A stretch of 64,000 bases of DNA, from assembly GCF_029867415.1 (NCBI RefSeq), contig NW_026705488.1:124001-188000 (forward strand). Reading direction: 5' to 3'. Positions 45,432-59,282 of this stretch are shown piece after piece (position 1 is the stretch's first letter; each line of letters opens with the position of its first letter). The notes under the pieces were generated by a model. That model was not told where the DNA came from. It saw nothing but the letters and a program-made list of their open reading frames with translations, and searched no databases. The stretch comes from Vicia villosa. Lineage: Eukaryota; Streptophyta; Magnoliopsida; Fabales; Fabaceae. Both the position numbers and the translations under genes were made by a program.

Positions 45432-48400
45432 ATAGTGGTATCAGAGCATAGTCGGTCGTTGTGACCAGAGTCTTGTTGTTAATTTTTCCTTTCGGTATGC
45501 GACATGTGTGTGAAACACTGTCGGTACTCAGTGTGTTCTAACTGTTTGCCTGCAAAAGTGGGATTGAAACTAGTGGGGGAGAAGTCATGCTTCTCGGAGA
45601 TGTCTCAGATACAAGATGTTAGAGTGATGCGTAGGGCAGCAGTACAAGAGTGTGGAGTTATTGTTTTCTGAAGTGAAGGTGACATGGGCTGAAGACTGTG
45701 GTTGTTATTCAGTCGGAGTGTCTCGGAGTAGATAATGGTTATTTCTTAGAAATGGAATTTCGAAGTTGTGATGCTTCAAGTGCTACTGATGGACTGCGAT
45801 GTTGTTGTGTGAGTAGCCCTATGTGAAAGGTCGCTGTTGAAGCAGTGATTAAAGGAAGTATTGTTGTAGACCTTGTCGTAGGATTACTAGTAAGTAATTG
45901 AGATGATAGTAGAGGTTATCGATGTTGTTGAGAAAGTTTCGAAGTGCGAGTAATGCGAAGAGACGAGTAGGGTCTCAAGGATAAGAAGGTTGATGATGGC
46001 GTACATGAATTTGGTTTCAGTATGTTGCGGAAATCGAATTTCAGCGAGGAAATGTGTTGTTTAAGTTATAAGAAGTTTGGAAGCGAAGAGATGTGATAAG
46101 ATGATGTTAATAATGAGATTAATTTGAAAAGAATGAGTTTTGGAGCGGAATTTCCGTAAGCAAATCGCAGGAAGATTACTGAATCGTTATGAAATTTCGA
46201 AAATTCATAACTGGAGTTCTGGACATCCGATTTGAGTTCCGTTTGAAGCGTCGGAAAGCTAAAGAGATGGTGTTTGTTATAAAAATGGTTGCAGCAGCTG
46301 TAACATATTTAATTGTGACCGGGTGTTGTTGGAAGGAGGTGAAGTTACGGTTACACTTGTCCTTAGAACTAGATTGTTCGTTGGTGCGGCATGGGATGTC
46401 AGTGTCAGAGTTAAACAGAATAAAGGAATAATGAGGAGGCTTGTTGAGAGGCAACCTTAGAGATTAAATGTGCCAATTGGGAAGTTTTGGAGATGTCGTA
46501 TAGAGTTTCGTTGCATGGTATCGGTATTGTATCTTGGGTAACGGTTGGAAACATTCATATCTTGAACTCTGAGTATCGGATTAGGGTGTCGTTTGAGACT
46601 ACGAAGAGGTGAGATTATGTTATAACTTGTGGAAGAGTTATAAATACAGTAGAGTGGTCCTATGAGGAGATATTATGATGTTGGATAAAGAGGCCTAGAC
46701 CAGTGTTGAAATAGGAATGCTTATTACCGCGATTGTTCGGAACGAAGTCGAGTAGAATATGTCGTTGATGAATAAGATGATAAAGATGATTTAAGTATTA
46801 ATGGAATTGAGTGATGAGGGAATCAGTAGAAAAAGTGAAATAGACTTTGGAACCATTTGTGGTATATTGTGATGCGTCGTTGATGGGTTTGGATGGTGTA
46901 TTGATGTAAAATCAGTAAGTAGTAACTTATGCGTCGGGATGATTGAAAGCGCCGGAAAGGAATTATCTGACTCATGATTTAGAATTGGCAGCCATGGTTT
47001 GTTTGAAGTTGCGGTGACGTTATTTGTATGGTTCGAGGTTCGAAGTGTTTAGTGATCATAAGAGTCTGGAGTACCCTTTTGATCAGCAAGGACTTAATGT
47101 GAAGCAATAGAAATGGTTAGAGTTTTTGGATTATCATCTTGGTGAAGAAAATGTTGTGCCGATGCCCTGAGTAGGGAATCTCTGTAATGTCGATGCTGAT
47201 GGTGAAAGAGTTGGATTTAATTGAACAATTCAGAGAATTAAGTTTGGTATGTGAAGGTGTTTCTACTAATGTTGGATTGGGTATGCTGAGACTGACTAAT
47301 GGTATTCCTGACGAGATTAGAGGAAATCAGAAAGTTGATGTTGAGTTGATCGATAAGTCTACTTTGGATTACCAAAGTAAAGATGACGGGTTCACAATCG
47401 GAGAGGATGGTATAATGAGGTTGGGGGTCGCTGTTGTGTTCCGCGTGTTACCGAGTTGAGAAAGAATATTCTAGAAGAAGGACACCATAGAGAATTATTA
47501 GACTATGGCAATGTTAATGAGTTTGGGTGCAAACTCGGAAAAAACGCTATTATGTAGTAACAACGGTTTATGCTTAAATATGATTGTCGGCTATCTATTG
47601 ACAAATTGAGGACTTGATCACCCTTAATCTCTTGTCGATAATAGGCGGAATTATATAGGTGGTATAAGATTGCTTGTTACCTTAATGGTATAAGATGTGA
47701 TGAATGCTGAGATGTGAGAACAACCACTCACCATATTGTGGGAACTTATGAAGAAGTGAATATGAAGGAGTGCAAAGCATTGGACGGTGACTTAAGACGA
47801 GTAGCGTAGTCGTACAGCGAAAGTATGATGTAAAGTGGTGTTATGAGTGCTACTCGTGAGTAGTGAGAATTAATATGTCGGGGTTCTACATGGAGAATAT
47901 GTGTTTATCTATATGTGGGGTTTAGAATCTCGTGGACGTAAGGATGTCGTGCCAAAGGATTATGACCTTTTGAATAATTGCCGAGGTGATGGATATCCTA
48001 TTACGGTTGTACGTAGTTAACGAGTAGGCATTCGGAGAAGTTAAGAAGAAGAATTGATATTACGTGATGCTATAATAATCTTATGATGTTGTAAGGTATT
48101 GTGTGGATTTCTAATTGAAGTGAAGGATTATACTCTACGAAGGACGAAGTTGACTTCATTCTTAGTGAAGAGTGGGACTCTGTTGAGCTATCTTGTAAGA
48201 AATGGTATTTTGAAGATGATGAGCTATGTAATTATAACTACTGATGTGCACTCATTTCCATAGTTGGAATGTTTAATAGATGAAGTAAATCAGGAATTTG
48301 TTTTTGAGTGCGAGTAAGTATTGACGAGTGGTAAGTTAGAACCATGGATGGTAAAGAATGATTCTTGAACGAATGAGTAAAGAGGGCCAGAGTTGGGTAT

Positions 48401-48954
48401 AACCTAGAAGTCTAATTGATAATGATGGTTGCAATGACAGAATGTAGCGTGTTGAGTAATTCTGGTGTGACCTAAGAGGAGCCAGACAATTGGAATTCAA
48501 TGGTATAGAAATATGAGTATTGGGTTCTTGAAGGAAGCAGTTGGTAAAGAATGTAAGTATTACTTTATCGCTCAATTGGAAGAGTGTGCCTAAGGTTAGT
48601 ACATGGGTAAATGGAATCCATTACTAAAGTGTTGATCAGTTGTGAACATACCATGGATTGTGTAATTGTATTATTCAGTTATTGAGTGTATTGTATGGAT
48701 CACACCTCGAAGTTTAATTGTTGTTAACCGTTGGAGCTATAGCGAGTGGTATACCTTGGGAATGGTCAAATGCGACGTAAGAGCTGAGATTGAATGCATG
48801 AGGCATGCTTATGTTGGTTATGTCAGATGAACTTGGAGGTTCGACTAAGAAGGTGTTAACGGAGAATGGGAGAGTCAAATGAAGTACTCCTATCCCGAGA
48901 CTTTTCGTCTAAGGTATGTTTTCGAGGACGAAAACTCTTTTAGTGGGGGAGAGT
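45432..48954 (+). other. Internal region 1 of the Tekay-like tandem (decayed gag-pol)
   Basis: A primer site lies at 45436-45447 and a polypurine tract at 48941-48954. Apart from the RNase H piece at 46855-47459, stops occur throughout. Two copies of a conserved ~70-bp non-coding module (46186-46268, 46543-46613) resemble 43852-43933 in the LTR. Confidence 0.8.
46855..47459 (+). pseudogene. RNase H and linker remnant of Tekay-like pol (copy 1)
   Basis: The plus strand reads VVYCDASLMGLDGVLM, then APERNYLTHDLELAAMV and YLYGSRFEVFSDHKSLEY, the gypsy RNase H signature including its catalytic Asp and Glu positions, with several stops. The open stretch 47187-47459 (MLMVKELDLIEQFRELSLVC) continues as the connection to integrase. 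After it only broken traces (NILEEGHHRELL) remain. Confidence 0.85.
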
Positions 48955-51359
48955 TGTAACACCCCATAATTTCAGTTTATTAATTTAATTTGGATTTAAA
49001 TTAAATAATTGGAATTTTAGTAATTTTATTTGGAATTATTTGGAAAATGGTGAAATATTGGCATTTGGGCCTAGAGTGGTGGTTAGCAGAAGAGGGGGTG
49101 TTGACTAAGCAAACCCATTATAATATTTTATTTTATTTTTCATAAAATAAAGGAATTGGAAAAAAAAAAAGAAGAAGAAGCAGTAGAAGCAGATTTTGGA
49201 AAAGGAGAACACGTGAAAGTGAGAAGAGCCAAAGGGGGAGAAGAACTTCGAAGATTCGACTCTGAGGTAAGGGGGGATTCTTCGGGTTAGTATTCCTTAT
49301 GCGATTGTAGGTGGTATGATTGATTAGGATTGTGGTCTAGTTCAATCGTATGTGTCGGGTTTGGGAATTTTGTTAGGTTTTGATAATCTAGTATGAATTG
49401 ACATGATTCTGTTGATACTTGTGATATATGATGTTAATACATGTCAATAACTTGTTTGAAATGTGTAATTGTGTGAAAATCAATGATAATTGTGTGTATG
49501 TTCGTATGTACCTGAAATTGGGGAAATGGGATATGGTAAATGCTGTCAAAACGGTGATTTTTGCTGTGCAGGTACGTAGGAACCGGTTCCCATGTGGGAC
49601 GAACCGGTTCCCCCTTGTAAAAACAGAGAAATATGGATTCTGGGTAGCTGGGAACCGGTTCCCATGTAGGGACAACCCGGTTCCCCATAGTAAAAACCAG
49701 AGACGAGACTTTGAAGCTGCCAGGAACCGGTTCCCACGTAGGGACAACCCCGTTCCTGCAGCATTTTTCTAAAAATGTTTTATCTTTGAAAACTCATAAC
49801 TTTTGATCTGAGTATCCGATTTATGTGCCGTTTTGGGCGTTGCGAAGCTAATGAGATGCTTTATCTGATGAATTGATAAAATGGGCAATAGCCAAATTTA
49901 CTTTTAAACTCGATTTAATTATTAATGAATTGAAAGATAGTATATGTATATGTGCTTATATATATGACTATTGATGCATGTATTTGTGTTGGTGATGAGA
50001 TTGTGATATCCATTGAGTGATGTTAGTATATAACATGTCGTAGATGATATATGTTTTGTGATTATGTTGTTGGGTTGCTTTGACAATTTGTTACATTGTG
50101 TGCAATGATGATGGATATAACGATGTTTGATCGTGGTGATGATTGGTGATTGTGAATATTAATATATTGTTAATATTAATATGTTGGTTATGGTGGCAAT
50201 TAACATTAATATGATGTGTATGTTAATGTGAGGATGTAGTGTACATATGTGAATGATTGTATATGTATGATGATGATGATTGATGATTGTGAATATTAAT
50301 ATGTTGTTAATATTAATATGTTGGCTATGGTGGCAATTAACATTAATATGATGTGTATGTTAATTGTGATGATGTGATGTATGAATGTGAATGATTGAAT
50401 GATGCTTATACATGTACATACTTGTTGTGACCTTATTGGTAAGAGGTGTTAAGCGATGTTAAGCATCGGAATGATGATGATGTATGAAGATGTAAGTATG
50501 TGTCATGTGTGCATTATTCATAAATCATTTGCATTGGAAGGCTAATTCCCATTGTGTGGAGATTAGCGGGAAGTCATCGTGTGCCCATGTGGGGTGTGAG
50601 CGATGAGGCAGTAGTCGTGTGCCCATGTGGGGTGTGAGCGACTAGAGGGCAGTATCAAAGAGAGAAGTCTTGTGATATGATTCACGAATTTTGGTACCAC
50701 ATGCATAGTGTCAGTTGCATCATATGCATTGGTGATAACATGATTGGATGAGATCCAGTGTTATGCCTTGGTGTGTTTACATGATTGATGTGTTGAGAAG
50801 ATGTTGTTAATATGACTTGATCCTTGATGAAATTGATGAGTTGTGGGCCGATGGTCAATATTGTTGGATGATGCTTGCTTGTTGTAATAATTCCGATTAT
50901 ATGTATGATTGAGTGGATGATAATTACTATGAGATTTTATTGCTTATGATTGCATAATGCTTATTAATTCGAATGAAACTCACCCTTACTTTGATGATTT
51001 CAGATTAAGGATGTAGCGGCGTCTTGATTGGGTGAAGATAGCTTGTAAGCTAGCCCGTAGTTCGTGTCGAGTCATGCTCTGATTGTAACACTGGGGAACG
51101 ATAGTTTAGAGACGAATTATTATGTCAGTCTTGTTGTTTTATGATCGTTTTAGAATAACTTGCATGGATAATGAATATGCAATGTTATGGATTATTGTCC
51201 GCTGTGTTGAACATGAATTGTAATTATGTTAAGTGGTTCCTCGTGTAGCATGACAAATGACTATGGTATTTTTATGTTAAAGAAGTTGTGACATCCTTGT
51301 ATTTCATGTTTACTCTGAATATTATTCTATTTTCCGCGGGGGTTTAGAAGGGTGTTACA
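48955..51359 (+). repeat. Tekay-like LTR 2 (shared, central)
   Basis: 2405 bp. It serves as 3' LTR of the first unit and 5' LTR of the second, as expected after unequal recombination. Confidence 0.93.
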
Positions 51360-54300
51360 ATAGTGGTATCAGAGCATAGTCGGTCGTTGTGACCAGAGTC
51401 TTGTTGTTAATTTTTCCTTTCGGTATGCGACATGTGTGTGAAACACTGTCGGTACTCAGTGTGTTCTAACTGTTTGCCTGCAAAAGTGGGATTGAAACTA
51501 GTGGGGGAGAAGTCATGCTTCTCGGAGATGTCTCAGATACAAGATGTTAGAGTGATGCGTAGGGCAGCAGTACAAGAGTGTGGAGTTATTGTTTTCTGAA
51601 GTGAAGGTGACATGGGCTGAAGACTGTGGTTGTTATTCAGTCGGAGTGTCTCGGAGTAGATAATGGTTATTTCTTAGAAATGGAATTTCGAAGTTGTGAT
51701 GCTTCAAGTGCTACTGATGGACTGCGATGTTGTTGTGTGAGTAGCCCTATGTGAAAGGTCGCTGTTGAAGCAGTGATTAAAGGAAGTATTGTTGTAGACC
51801 TTGTCGTAGGATTACTAGTAAGTAATTGAGATGATAGTAGAGGTTATCGATGTTGTTGAGAAAGTTTCGAAGTGCGAGTAATGCGAAGAGACGAGTAGGG
51901 TCTCAAGGATAAGAAGGTTGATGATGGCGTACATGAATTTGGTTTCAGTATGTTGCGGAAATCGAATTTCAGCGAGGAAATGTGTTGTTTAAGTTATAAG
52001 AAGTTTGGAAGCGAAGAGATGTGATAAGATGATGTTAATAATGAGATTAATTTGAAAAGAATGAGTTTTGGAGCGGAATTTCCGTAAGCAAATCGCAGGA
52101 AGATTACTGAATCGTTATGAAATTTCGAAAATTCATAACTGGAGTTCTGGACATCCGATTTGAGTTCCGTTTGAAGCGTCGGAAAGCTAAAGAGATGGTG
52201 TTTGTTATAAAAATGGTTGCAGCAGCTGTAACATATTTAATTGTGACCGGGTGTTGTTGGAAGGAGGTGAAGTTACGGTTACACTTGTCCTTAGAACTAG
52301 ATTGTTCGTTGGTGCGGCATGGGATGTCAGTGTCAGAGTTAAACAGAATAAAGGAATAATGAGGAGGCTTGTTGAGAGGCAACCTTAGAGATTAAATGTG
52401 CCAATTGGGAAGTTTTGGAGATGTCGTATAGAGTTTCGTTGCATGGTATCGGTATTGTATCTTGGGTAACGGTTGGAAACATTCATATCTTGAACTCTGA
52501 GTATCGGATTAGGGTGTCGTTTGAGACTACGAAGAGGTGAGATTATGTTATAACTTGTGGAAGAGTTATAAATACAGTAGAGTGGTCCTATGAGGAGATA
52601 TTATGATGTTGGATAAAGAGGCCTAGACCAGTGTTGAAATAGGAATGCTTATTACCGCGATTGTTCGGAACGAAGTCGAGTAGAATATGTCGTTGATGAA
52701 TAAGATGATAAAGATGATTTAAGTATTAATGGAATTGAGTGATGAGGGAATCAGTAGAAAAAGTGAAATAGACTTTGGAACCATTTGTGGTATATTGTGA
52801 TGCGTCGTTGATGGGTTTGGATGGTGTATTGATGTAAAATCAGTAAGTAGTAACTTATGCGTCGGGATGATTGAAAGCGCCGGAAAGGAATTATCTGACT
52901 CATGATTTAGAATTGGCAGCCATGGTTTGTTTGAAGTTGCGGTGACGTTATTTGTATGGTTCGAGGTTCGAAGTGTTTAGTGATCATAAGAGTCTGGAGT
53001 ACCCTTTTGATCAGCAAGGACTTAATGTGAAGCAATAGAAATGGTTAGAGTTTTTGGATTATCATCTTGGTGAAGAAAATGTTGTGCCGATGCCCTGAGT
53101 AGGGAATCTCTGTAATGTCGATGCTGATGGTGAAAGAGTTGGATTTAATTGAACAATTCAGAGAATTAAGTTTGGTATGTGAAGGTGTTTCTACTAATGT
53201 TGGATTGGGTATGCTGAGACTGACTAATGGTATTCCTGACGAGATTAGAGGAAATCAGAAAGTTGATGTTGAGTTGATCGATAAGTCTACTTTGGATTAC
53301 CAAAGTAAAGATGACGGGTTCACAATCGGAGAGGATGGTATAATGAGGTTGGGGGTCGCTGTTGTGTTCCGCGTGTTACCGAGTTGAGAAAGAATATTCT
53401 AGAAGAAGGACACCATAGAGAATTATTAGACTATGGCAATGTTAATGAGTTTGGGTGCAAACTCGGAAAAAACGCTATTATGTAGTAACAACGGTTTATG
53501 CTTAAATATGATTGTCGGCTATCTATTGACAAATTGAGGACTTGATCACCCTTAATCTCTTGTCGATAATAGGCGGAATTATATAGGTGGTATAAGATTG
53601 CTTGTTACCTTAATGGTATAAGATGTGATGAATGCTGAGATGTGAGAACAACCACTCACCATATTGTGGGAACTTATGAAGAAGTGAATATGAAGGAGTG
53701 CAAAGCATTGGACGGTGACTTAAGACGAGTAGCGTAGTCGTACAGCGAAAGTATGATGTAAAGTGGTGTTATGAGTGCTACTCGTGAGTAGTGAGAATTA
53801 ATATGTCGGGGTTCTACATGGAGAATATGTGTTTATCTATATGTGGGGTTTAGAATCTCGTGGACGTAAGGATGTCGTGCCAAAGGATTATGACCTTTTG
53901 AATAATTGCCGAGGTGATGGATATCCTATTACGGTTGTACGTAGTTAACGAGTAGGCATTCGGAGAAGTTAAGAAGAAGAATTGATATTACGTGATGCTA
54001 TAATAATCTTATGATGTTGTAAGGTATTGTGTGGATTTCTAATTGAAGTGAAGGATTATACTCTACGAAGGACGAAGTTGACTTCATTCTTAGTGAAGAG
54101 TGGGACTCTGTTGAGCTATCTTGTAAGAAATGGTATTTTGAAGATGATGAGCTATGTAATTATAACTACTGATGTGCACTCATTTCCATAGTTGGAATGT
54201 TTAATAGATGAAGTAAATCAGGAATTTGTTTTTGAGTGCGAGTAAGTATTGACGAGTGGTAAGTTAGAACCATGGATGGTAAAGAATGATTCTTGAACGA

Positions 54301-54882
54301 ATGAGTAAAGAGGGCCAGAGTTGGGTATAACCTAGAAGTCTAATTGATAATGATGGTTGCAATGACAGAATGTAGCGTGTTGAGTAATTCTGGTGTGACC
54401 TAAGAGGAGCCAGACAATTGGAATTCAATGGTATAGAAATATGAGTATTGGGTTCTTGAAGGAAGCAGTTGGTAAAGAATGTAAGTATTACTTTATCGCT
54501 CAATTGGAAGAGTGTGCCTAAGGTTAGTACATGGGTAAATGGAATCCATTACTAAAGTGTTGATCAGTTGTGAACATACCATGGATTGTGTAATTGTATT
54601 ATTCAGTTATTGAGTGTATTGTATGGATCACACCTCGAAGTTTAATTGTTGTTAACCGTTGGAGCTATAGCGAGTGGTATACCTTGGGAATGGTCAAATG
54701 CGACGTAAGAGCTGAGATTGAATGCATGAGGCATGCTTATGTTGGTTATGTCAGATGAACTTGGAGGTTCGACTAAGAAGGTGTTAACGGAGAATGGGAG
54801 AGTCAAATGAAGTACTCCTATCCCGAGACTTTTCGTCTAAGGTATGTTTTCGAGGACGAAAACTCTTTTAGTGGGGGAGAGT
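51360..54882 (+). other. Internal region 2 of the Tekay-like tandem
   Basis: It appears identical to 45432-48954 at an offset of 5928 bp, with a primer site at about 51364-51375 and a polypurine tract at 54869-54882. Confidence 0.85.
52783..53387 (+). pseudogene. RNase H and linker remnant of Tekay-like pol (copy 2)
   Basis: Second copy of the remnant at 46855-47459, with the same stops in the same places. The decay therefore predates the tandem duplication. Confidence 0.85.
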
Positions 54883-57287
54883 TGTAACACCCCATAATTT
54901 CAGTTTATTAATTTAATTTGGATTTAAATTAAATAATTGGAATTTTAGTAATTTTATTTGGAATTATTTGGAAAATGGTGAAATATTGGCATTTGGGCCT
55001 AGAGTGGTGGTTAGCAGAAGAGGGGGTGTTGACTAAGCAAACCCATTATAATATTTTATTTTATTTTTCATAAAATAAAGGAATTGGAAAAAAAAAAAGA
55101 AGAAGAAGCAGTAGAAGCAGATTTTGGAAAAGGAGAACACGTGAAAGTGAGAAGAGCCAAAGGGGGAGAAGAACTTCGAAGATTCGACTCTGAGGTAAGG
55201 GGGGATTCTTCGGGTTAGTATTCCTTATGCGATTGTAGGTGGTATGATTGATTAGGATTGTGGTCTAGTTCAATCGTATGTGTCGGGTTTGGGAATTTTG
55301 TTAGGTTTTGATAATCTAGTATGAATTGACATGATTCTGTTGATACTTGTGATATATGATGTTAATACATGTCAATAACTTGTTTGAAATGTGTAATTGT
55401 GTGAAAATCAATGATAATTGTGTGTATGTTCGTATGTACCTGAAATTGGGGAAATGGGATATGGTAAATGCTGTCAAAACGGTGATTTTTGCTGTGCAGG
55501 TACGTAGGAACCGGTTCCCATGTGGGACGAACCGGTTCCCCCTTGTAAAAACAGAGAAATATGGATTCTGGGTAGCTGGGAACCGGTTCCCATGTAGGGA
55601 CAACCCGGTTCCCCATAGTAAAAACCAGAGACGAGACTTTGAAGCTGCCAGGAACCGGTTCCCACGTAGGGACAACCCCGTTCCTGCAGCATTTTTCTAA
55701 AAATGTTTTATCTTTGAAAACTCATAACTTTTGATCTGAGTATCCGATTTATGTGCCGTTTTGGGCGTTGCGAAGCTAATGAGATGCTTTATCTGATGAA
55801 TTGATAAAATGGGCAATAGCCAAATTTACTTTTAAACTCGATTTAATTATTAATGAATTGAAAGATAGTATATGTATATGTGCTTATATATATGACTATT
55901 GATGCATGTATTTGTGTTGGTGATGAGATTGTGATATCCATTGAGTGATGTTAGTATATAACATGTCGTAGATGATATATGTTTTGTGATTATGTTGTTG
56001 GGTTGCTTTGACAATTTGTTACATTGTGTGCAATGATGATGGATATAACGATGTTTGATCGTGGTGATGATTGGTGATTGTGAATATTAATATATTGTTA
56101 ATATTAATATGTTGGTTATGGTGGCAATTAACATTAATATGATGTGTATGTTAATGTGAGGATGTAGTGTACATATGTGAATGATTGTATATGTATGATG
56201 ATGATGATTGATGATTGTGAATATTAATATGTTGTTAATATTAATATGTTGGCTATGGTGGCAATTAACATTAATATGATGTGTATGTTAATTGTGATGA
56301 TGTGATGTATGAATGTGAATGATTGAATGATGCTTATACATGTACATACTTGTTGTGACCTTATTGGTAAGAGGTGTTAAGCGATGTTAAGCATCGGAAT
56401 GATGATGATGTATGAAGATGTAAGTATGTGTCATGTGTGCATTATTCATAAATCATTTGCATTGGAAGGCTAATTCCCATTGTGTGGAGATTAGCGGGAA
56501 GTCATCGTGTGCCCATGTGGGGTGTGAGCGATGAGGCAGTAGTCGTGTGCCCATGTGGGGTGTGAGCGACTAGAGGGCAGTATCAAAGAGAGAAGTCCTG
56601 TGATATGATTCACGAATTTTGGTACCACATGCATAGTGTCAGTTGCATCATATGCATTGGTGATAACATGATTGGATGAGATCCAGTGTTATGCCTTGGT
56701 GTGTTTACATGATTGATGTGTTGAGAAGATGTTGTTAATATGACTTGATCCTTGATGAAATTGATGAGTTGTGGGCCGATGGTCAATATTGTTGGATGAT
56801 GCTTGCTTGTTGTAATAATTCCGATTATATGTATGATTGAGTGGATGATAATTACTATGAGATTTTATTGCTTATGATTGCATAATGCTTATTAATTCGA
56901 ATGAAACTCACCCTTACTTTGATGATTTCAGATTAAGGATGTAGCGGCGTCTTGATTGGGTGAAGATAGCTTGTAAGCTAGCCCGTAGTTCGTGTCGAGT
57001 CATGCTCTGATTGTAACACTGGGGAACGATAGTTTAGAGACGAATTATTATGTCAGTCTTGTTGTTTTATGATCGTTTTAGAATAACTTGCATGGATAAT
57101 GAATATGCAATGTTATGGATTATTGTCCGCTGTGTTGAACATGAATTGTAATTATGTTAAGTGGTTCCTCGTGTAGCATGACAAATGACTATGGTATTTT
57201 TATGTTAAAGAAGTTGTGACATCCTTGTATTTCATGTTTACTCTGAATATTATTCTATTTTCCGCGGGGGTTTAGAAGGGTGTTACA
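54883..57287 (+). repeat. Tekay-like LTR 3
   Basis: 2405 bp, followed directly by the TSD GGCCT rather than by a primer site. Confidence 0.93.
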
Positions 57288-57292
57288 GGCCT

Positions 57293-57410
57293 AACCCAAC
57301 TTTAGGGAAAAAGACAATAAAACAGACTTAATAAAATAAAACTAAATTAATTGGGCACAAAGTCTTTCATCCATTTGGACTGTTTCTTTTCACGAATGGG
57401 CCTGTTATCA
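57293..57410 (-). repeat. 5' LTR of the gypsy element, second part
   Basis: It continues 42869-43027 after removal of the tandem and ends CTGTTATCA. Confidence 0.85.
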
Positions 57411-58345
57411 ATTAGCAAGTATGGTAAGGAACACACGTGATCATTAACACCACAGTCCAAGATCCAAAAATCATTTTTGTTAGGTAAAGTAACAGAAATA
57501 TTGCATATTATACTTGAGGATGACTCAATGGTTGAATGACCATGACTCATAGATGAAACAGAAATTTAATTAGTGGTAGATGTATGAGATAAAGGCATTA
57601 AGTTCGCTTGTTAGAACAAGGAAACAAATTGATCATATTGTACTTAAAAAAATATAAGCATTATTGTTACTTGTAAATGAAGCAATTTGATCCGAAATAG
57701 AATTAATGAGCAAATTGAACAAAATCATTACCATCATTACTGATCACATTCGCAGAAGATTTCCCTTAATTAAATCTTGGACGGTCACGCTTTTGATACC
57801 AAAATTCCACACTTTGGATGAGCAAGTTGCATAACAGGACATCTACGTGGCTAAATGTTGATGCATGTATGTAGCTCTTTGTGAATTGAGTTTTTCTCAT
57901 AAGTCGTTTAATTCCATGAAGTCATCAAGAAGAGAATCGGATGCTTGTTTAAGATTATTGATCGAAGAACGAAGTGTAGCTAGCGAATTTTATTAACTTT
58001 TGAGAACCTCCCATACAATCATTCTACACATCATCAATGGCATTCTCATGAAACACCTTTGTGGAAGCAATTTGATCCGAAATAGAATTAATGAGCCAAG
58101 AGTGAAAACGATGTTTACATTTTTGTCATTGATTTTGGTTTAAGTCAAGGATGGTTGGAATGTTGATCAAGCCATCAATAAATTTGAGCTTATTCTTGAC
58201 ACTCAAACCTCGCTTCATTGATCTGCTACAAGCTAGTAAGTTGAATGCAGATTTTGTGTCAATCAGTTGGGGAGTTTGTGGTGTGGTGCCCGGAGACATG
58301 TATGGATGAATCAATGATGAACACAGTGAATTCAAAATCAATAGG
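57411..58345 (-). pseudogene. Old Ty1/copia gag and protease remnant
   Basis: On the minus strand about 58340-58126 reads PYMSPGTTPQTPQLIDTKS then ACSRSMKRGLSVKNKLKFID, the copia Gag start. Further down come HRFHSWLINSISDQIAS and NAIDDV (Gag core). At about 57500-57411 FWILDCGVNDHVCSLPYLLI is the protease start, with the catalytic DSG changed to DCG. Stops and frameshifts are frequent. The gypsy element 36495-57410 inserted just after this motif. Confidence 0.75.
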
Positions 58346-59282
58346 AAAAGAACACATGGGAAAATCTAAGCGATGAATGAAATGTAAGAGTGTGATTTCA
58401 AAATCAATAGCAATGAAAAAGGTGAATTGAAGCAAAATTAGTGCAGAATAAACGACAAATGGAAGAAGAAAAAAAGTGGTAATTAACAAAAGTCCGATTG
58501 TATTATCCTCTTCAATAGCATGTTCATTAGGCTGTAATATTAAGTGAACACACAATTAATACCAATATAATTTTTTTTTTCTTATTTTTAAGTAGTTCTT
58601 TTTCATTTGTAATGGTGTTGAGTAAAATGAGTATTATTCTGGGATTAAACTTCTATATTCCTCATCTTAATCACCCCAGTAATGAATTTGTCTAGTCATA
58701 CTTTCATAGAAAATGATTTTTTCAGTCATTCAGATACACTCCATTGTTTCTTTTTAAGAGATACACTCCATTGTTTTTTTAAAGAGATACACTCCATTGT
58801 TAAGTAGCCAACGATGACATTCTAAGAAAAGAAGAAAAAAAAAAGCAAATAAATATTACACAACCTACACTCTAACTATTATAACCAGCGTTGTCAATCA
58901 CAAAGCCCTTTGACAACACCTTGAACTCGATAGCATATATTGTGAAATAGTGATTTGTGCATAGCTGCTATAACAACACTGGCTATAATTCAGGGAAAAA
59001 GATGTGTTACAGCTATTGAAAGATGCATTTAATGTAGCATCGCAGCATTGCGTATCCACAGCAGTCGAGGAGACAAATCGATTTGATGACCATTGCTGAC
59101 ACTTCTTTCCCAAAAAAATTGGCATTTTATGAAAAGCTTTCATCTTGTGAGGCTGTGATTGATGCAAGCCTCTTCCATTAGTAACCACAATATACATACC
59201 AGCTTAATAATCCACCAATAGTAATACAGTTCAACACCCTTGAACCACTCACTAAATTCAACTTGAACCCACCACTCCCTGC
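58346..59282. other. Spacer downstream of SPY, including its 3' untranslated region
   Basis: No coding region was recognised. Three copies of a ~30-bp unit containing GAGATACACTCCATTGTT lie at 58732-58801. I could not identify a clear polyadenylation signal. Confidence 0.5.

Larger units (their letters stand above)
43028..57287 (+). mobile_element. Tandem Tekay-like Ty3/gypsy element: LTR-internal-LTR-internal-LTR
   Basis: Three LTRs (43028-45431, 48955-51359, 54883-57287; 2404-2405 bp) begin TGTAACACCCC and end GGGTGTTACA. They alternate with two 3.5-kb internal regions, and the period is 5928 bp. One TSD pair, GGCCT (43023-43027 and 57288-57292), encloses the whole block. So one insertion was followed by unequal LTR recombination, or the repeat was created in assembly. 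A primer site TGGTATCAGAGC follows LTR 1 and LTR 2 but not LTR 3. TAGTGGGGGAGAGT precedes LTR 2 and LTR 3. The only differences I noticed are one A in an A run (LTR 1) and one T/C (56598, LTR 3). All coding remains are decayed, so it is non-autonomous. Confidence 0.93.
36495..57410 (-). mobile_element. Ty3/gypsy element of the chromovirus branch (short LTRs), decayed, minus strand
   Basis: The 278-bp LTRs are 36495-36772 and 42869-43027 plus 57293-57410. They start TGATAAAGAT and end CTGTTATCA. The flanks ATTAT (36490-36494) and ATTAG (57411-57415) are a TSD with one mismatch. The domain order on the minus strand is gag, protease, reverse transcriptase, RNase H, integrase, which is the gypsy order. 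Several frameshifts and stops make it inactive. It contains a Cassandra element in gag and a tandem Tekay-like element in the 5' LTR. LTR divergence of about six changes makes it older than both. Short LTRs suggest the Reina clade, but I could not test this. Confidence 0.88.

Noticed and set aside
46176..46454. Protein-coding ORFs in the Tekay-like interior (both strands)
   Set aside because: They overlap the repeated non-coding module, match no family, and no neighbouring frame is kept.
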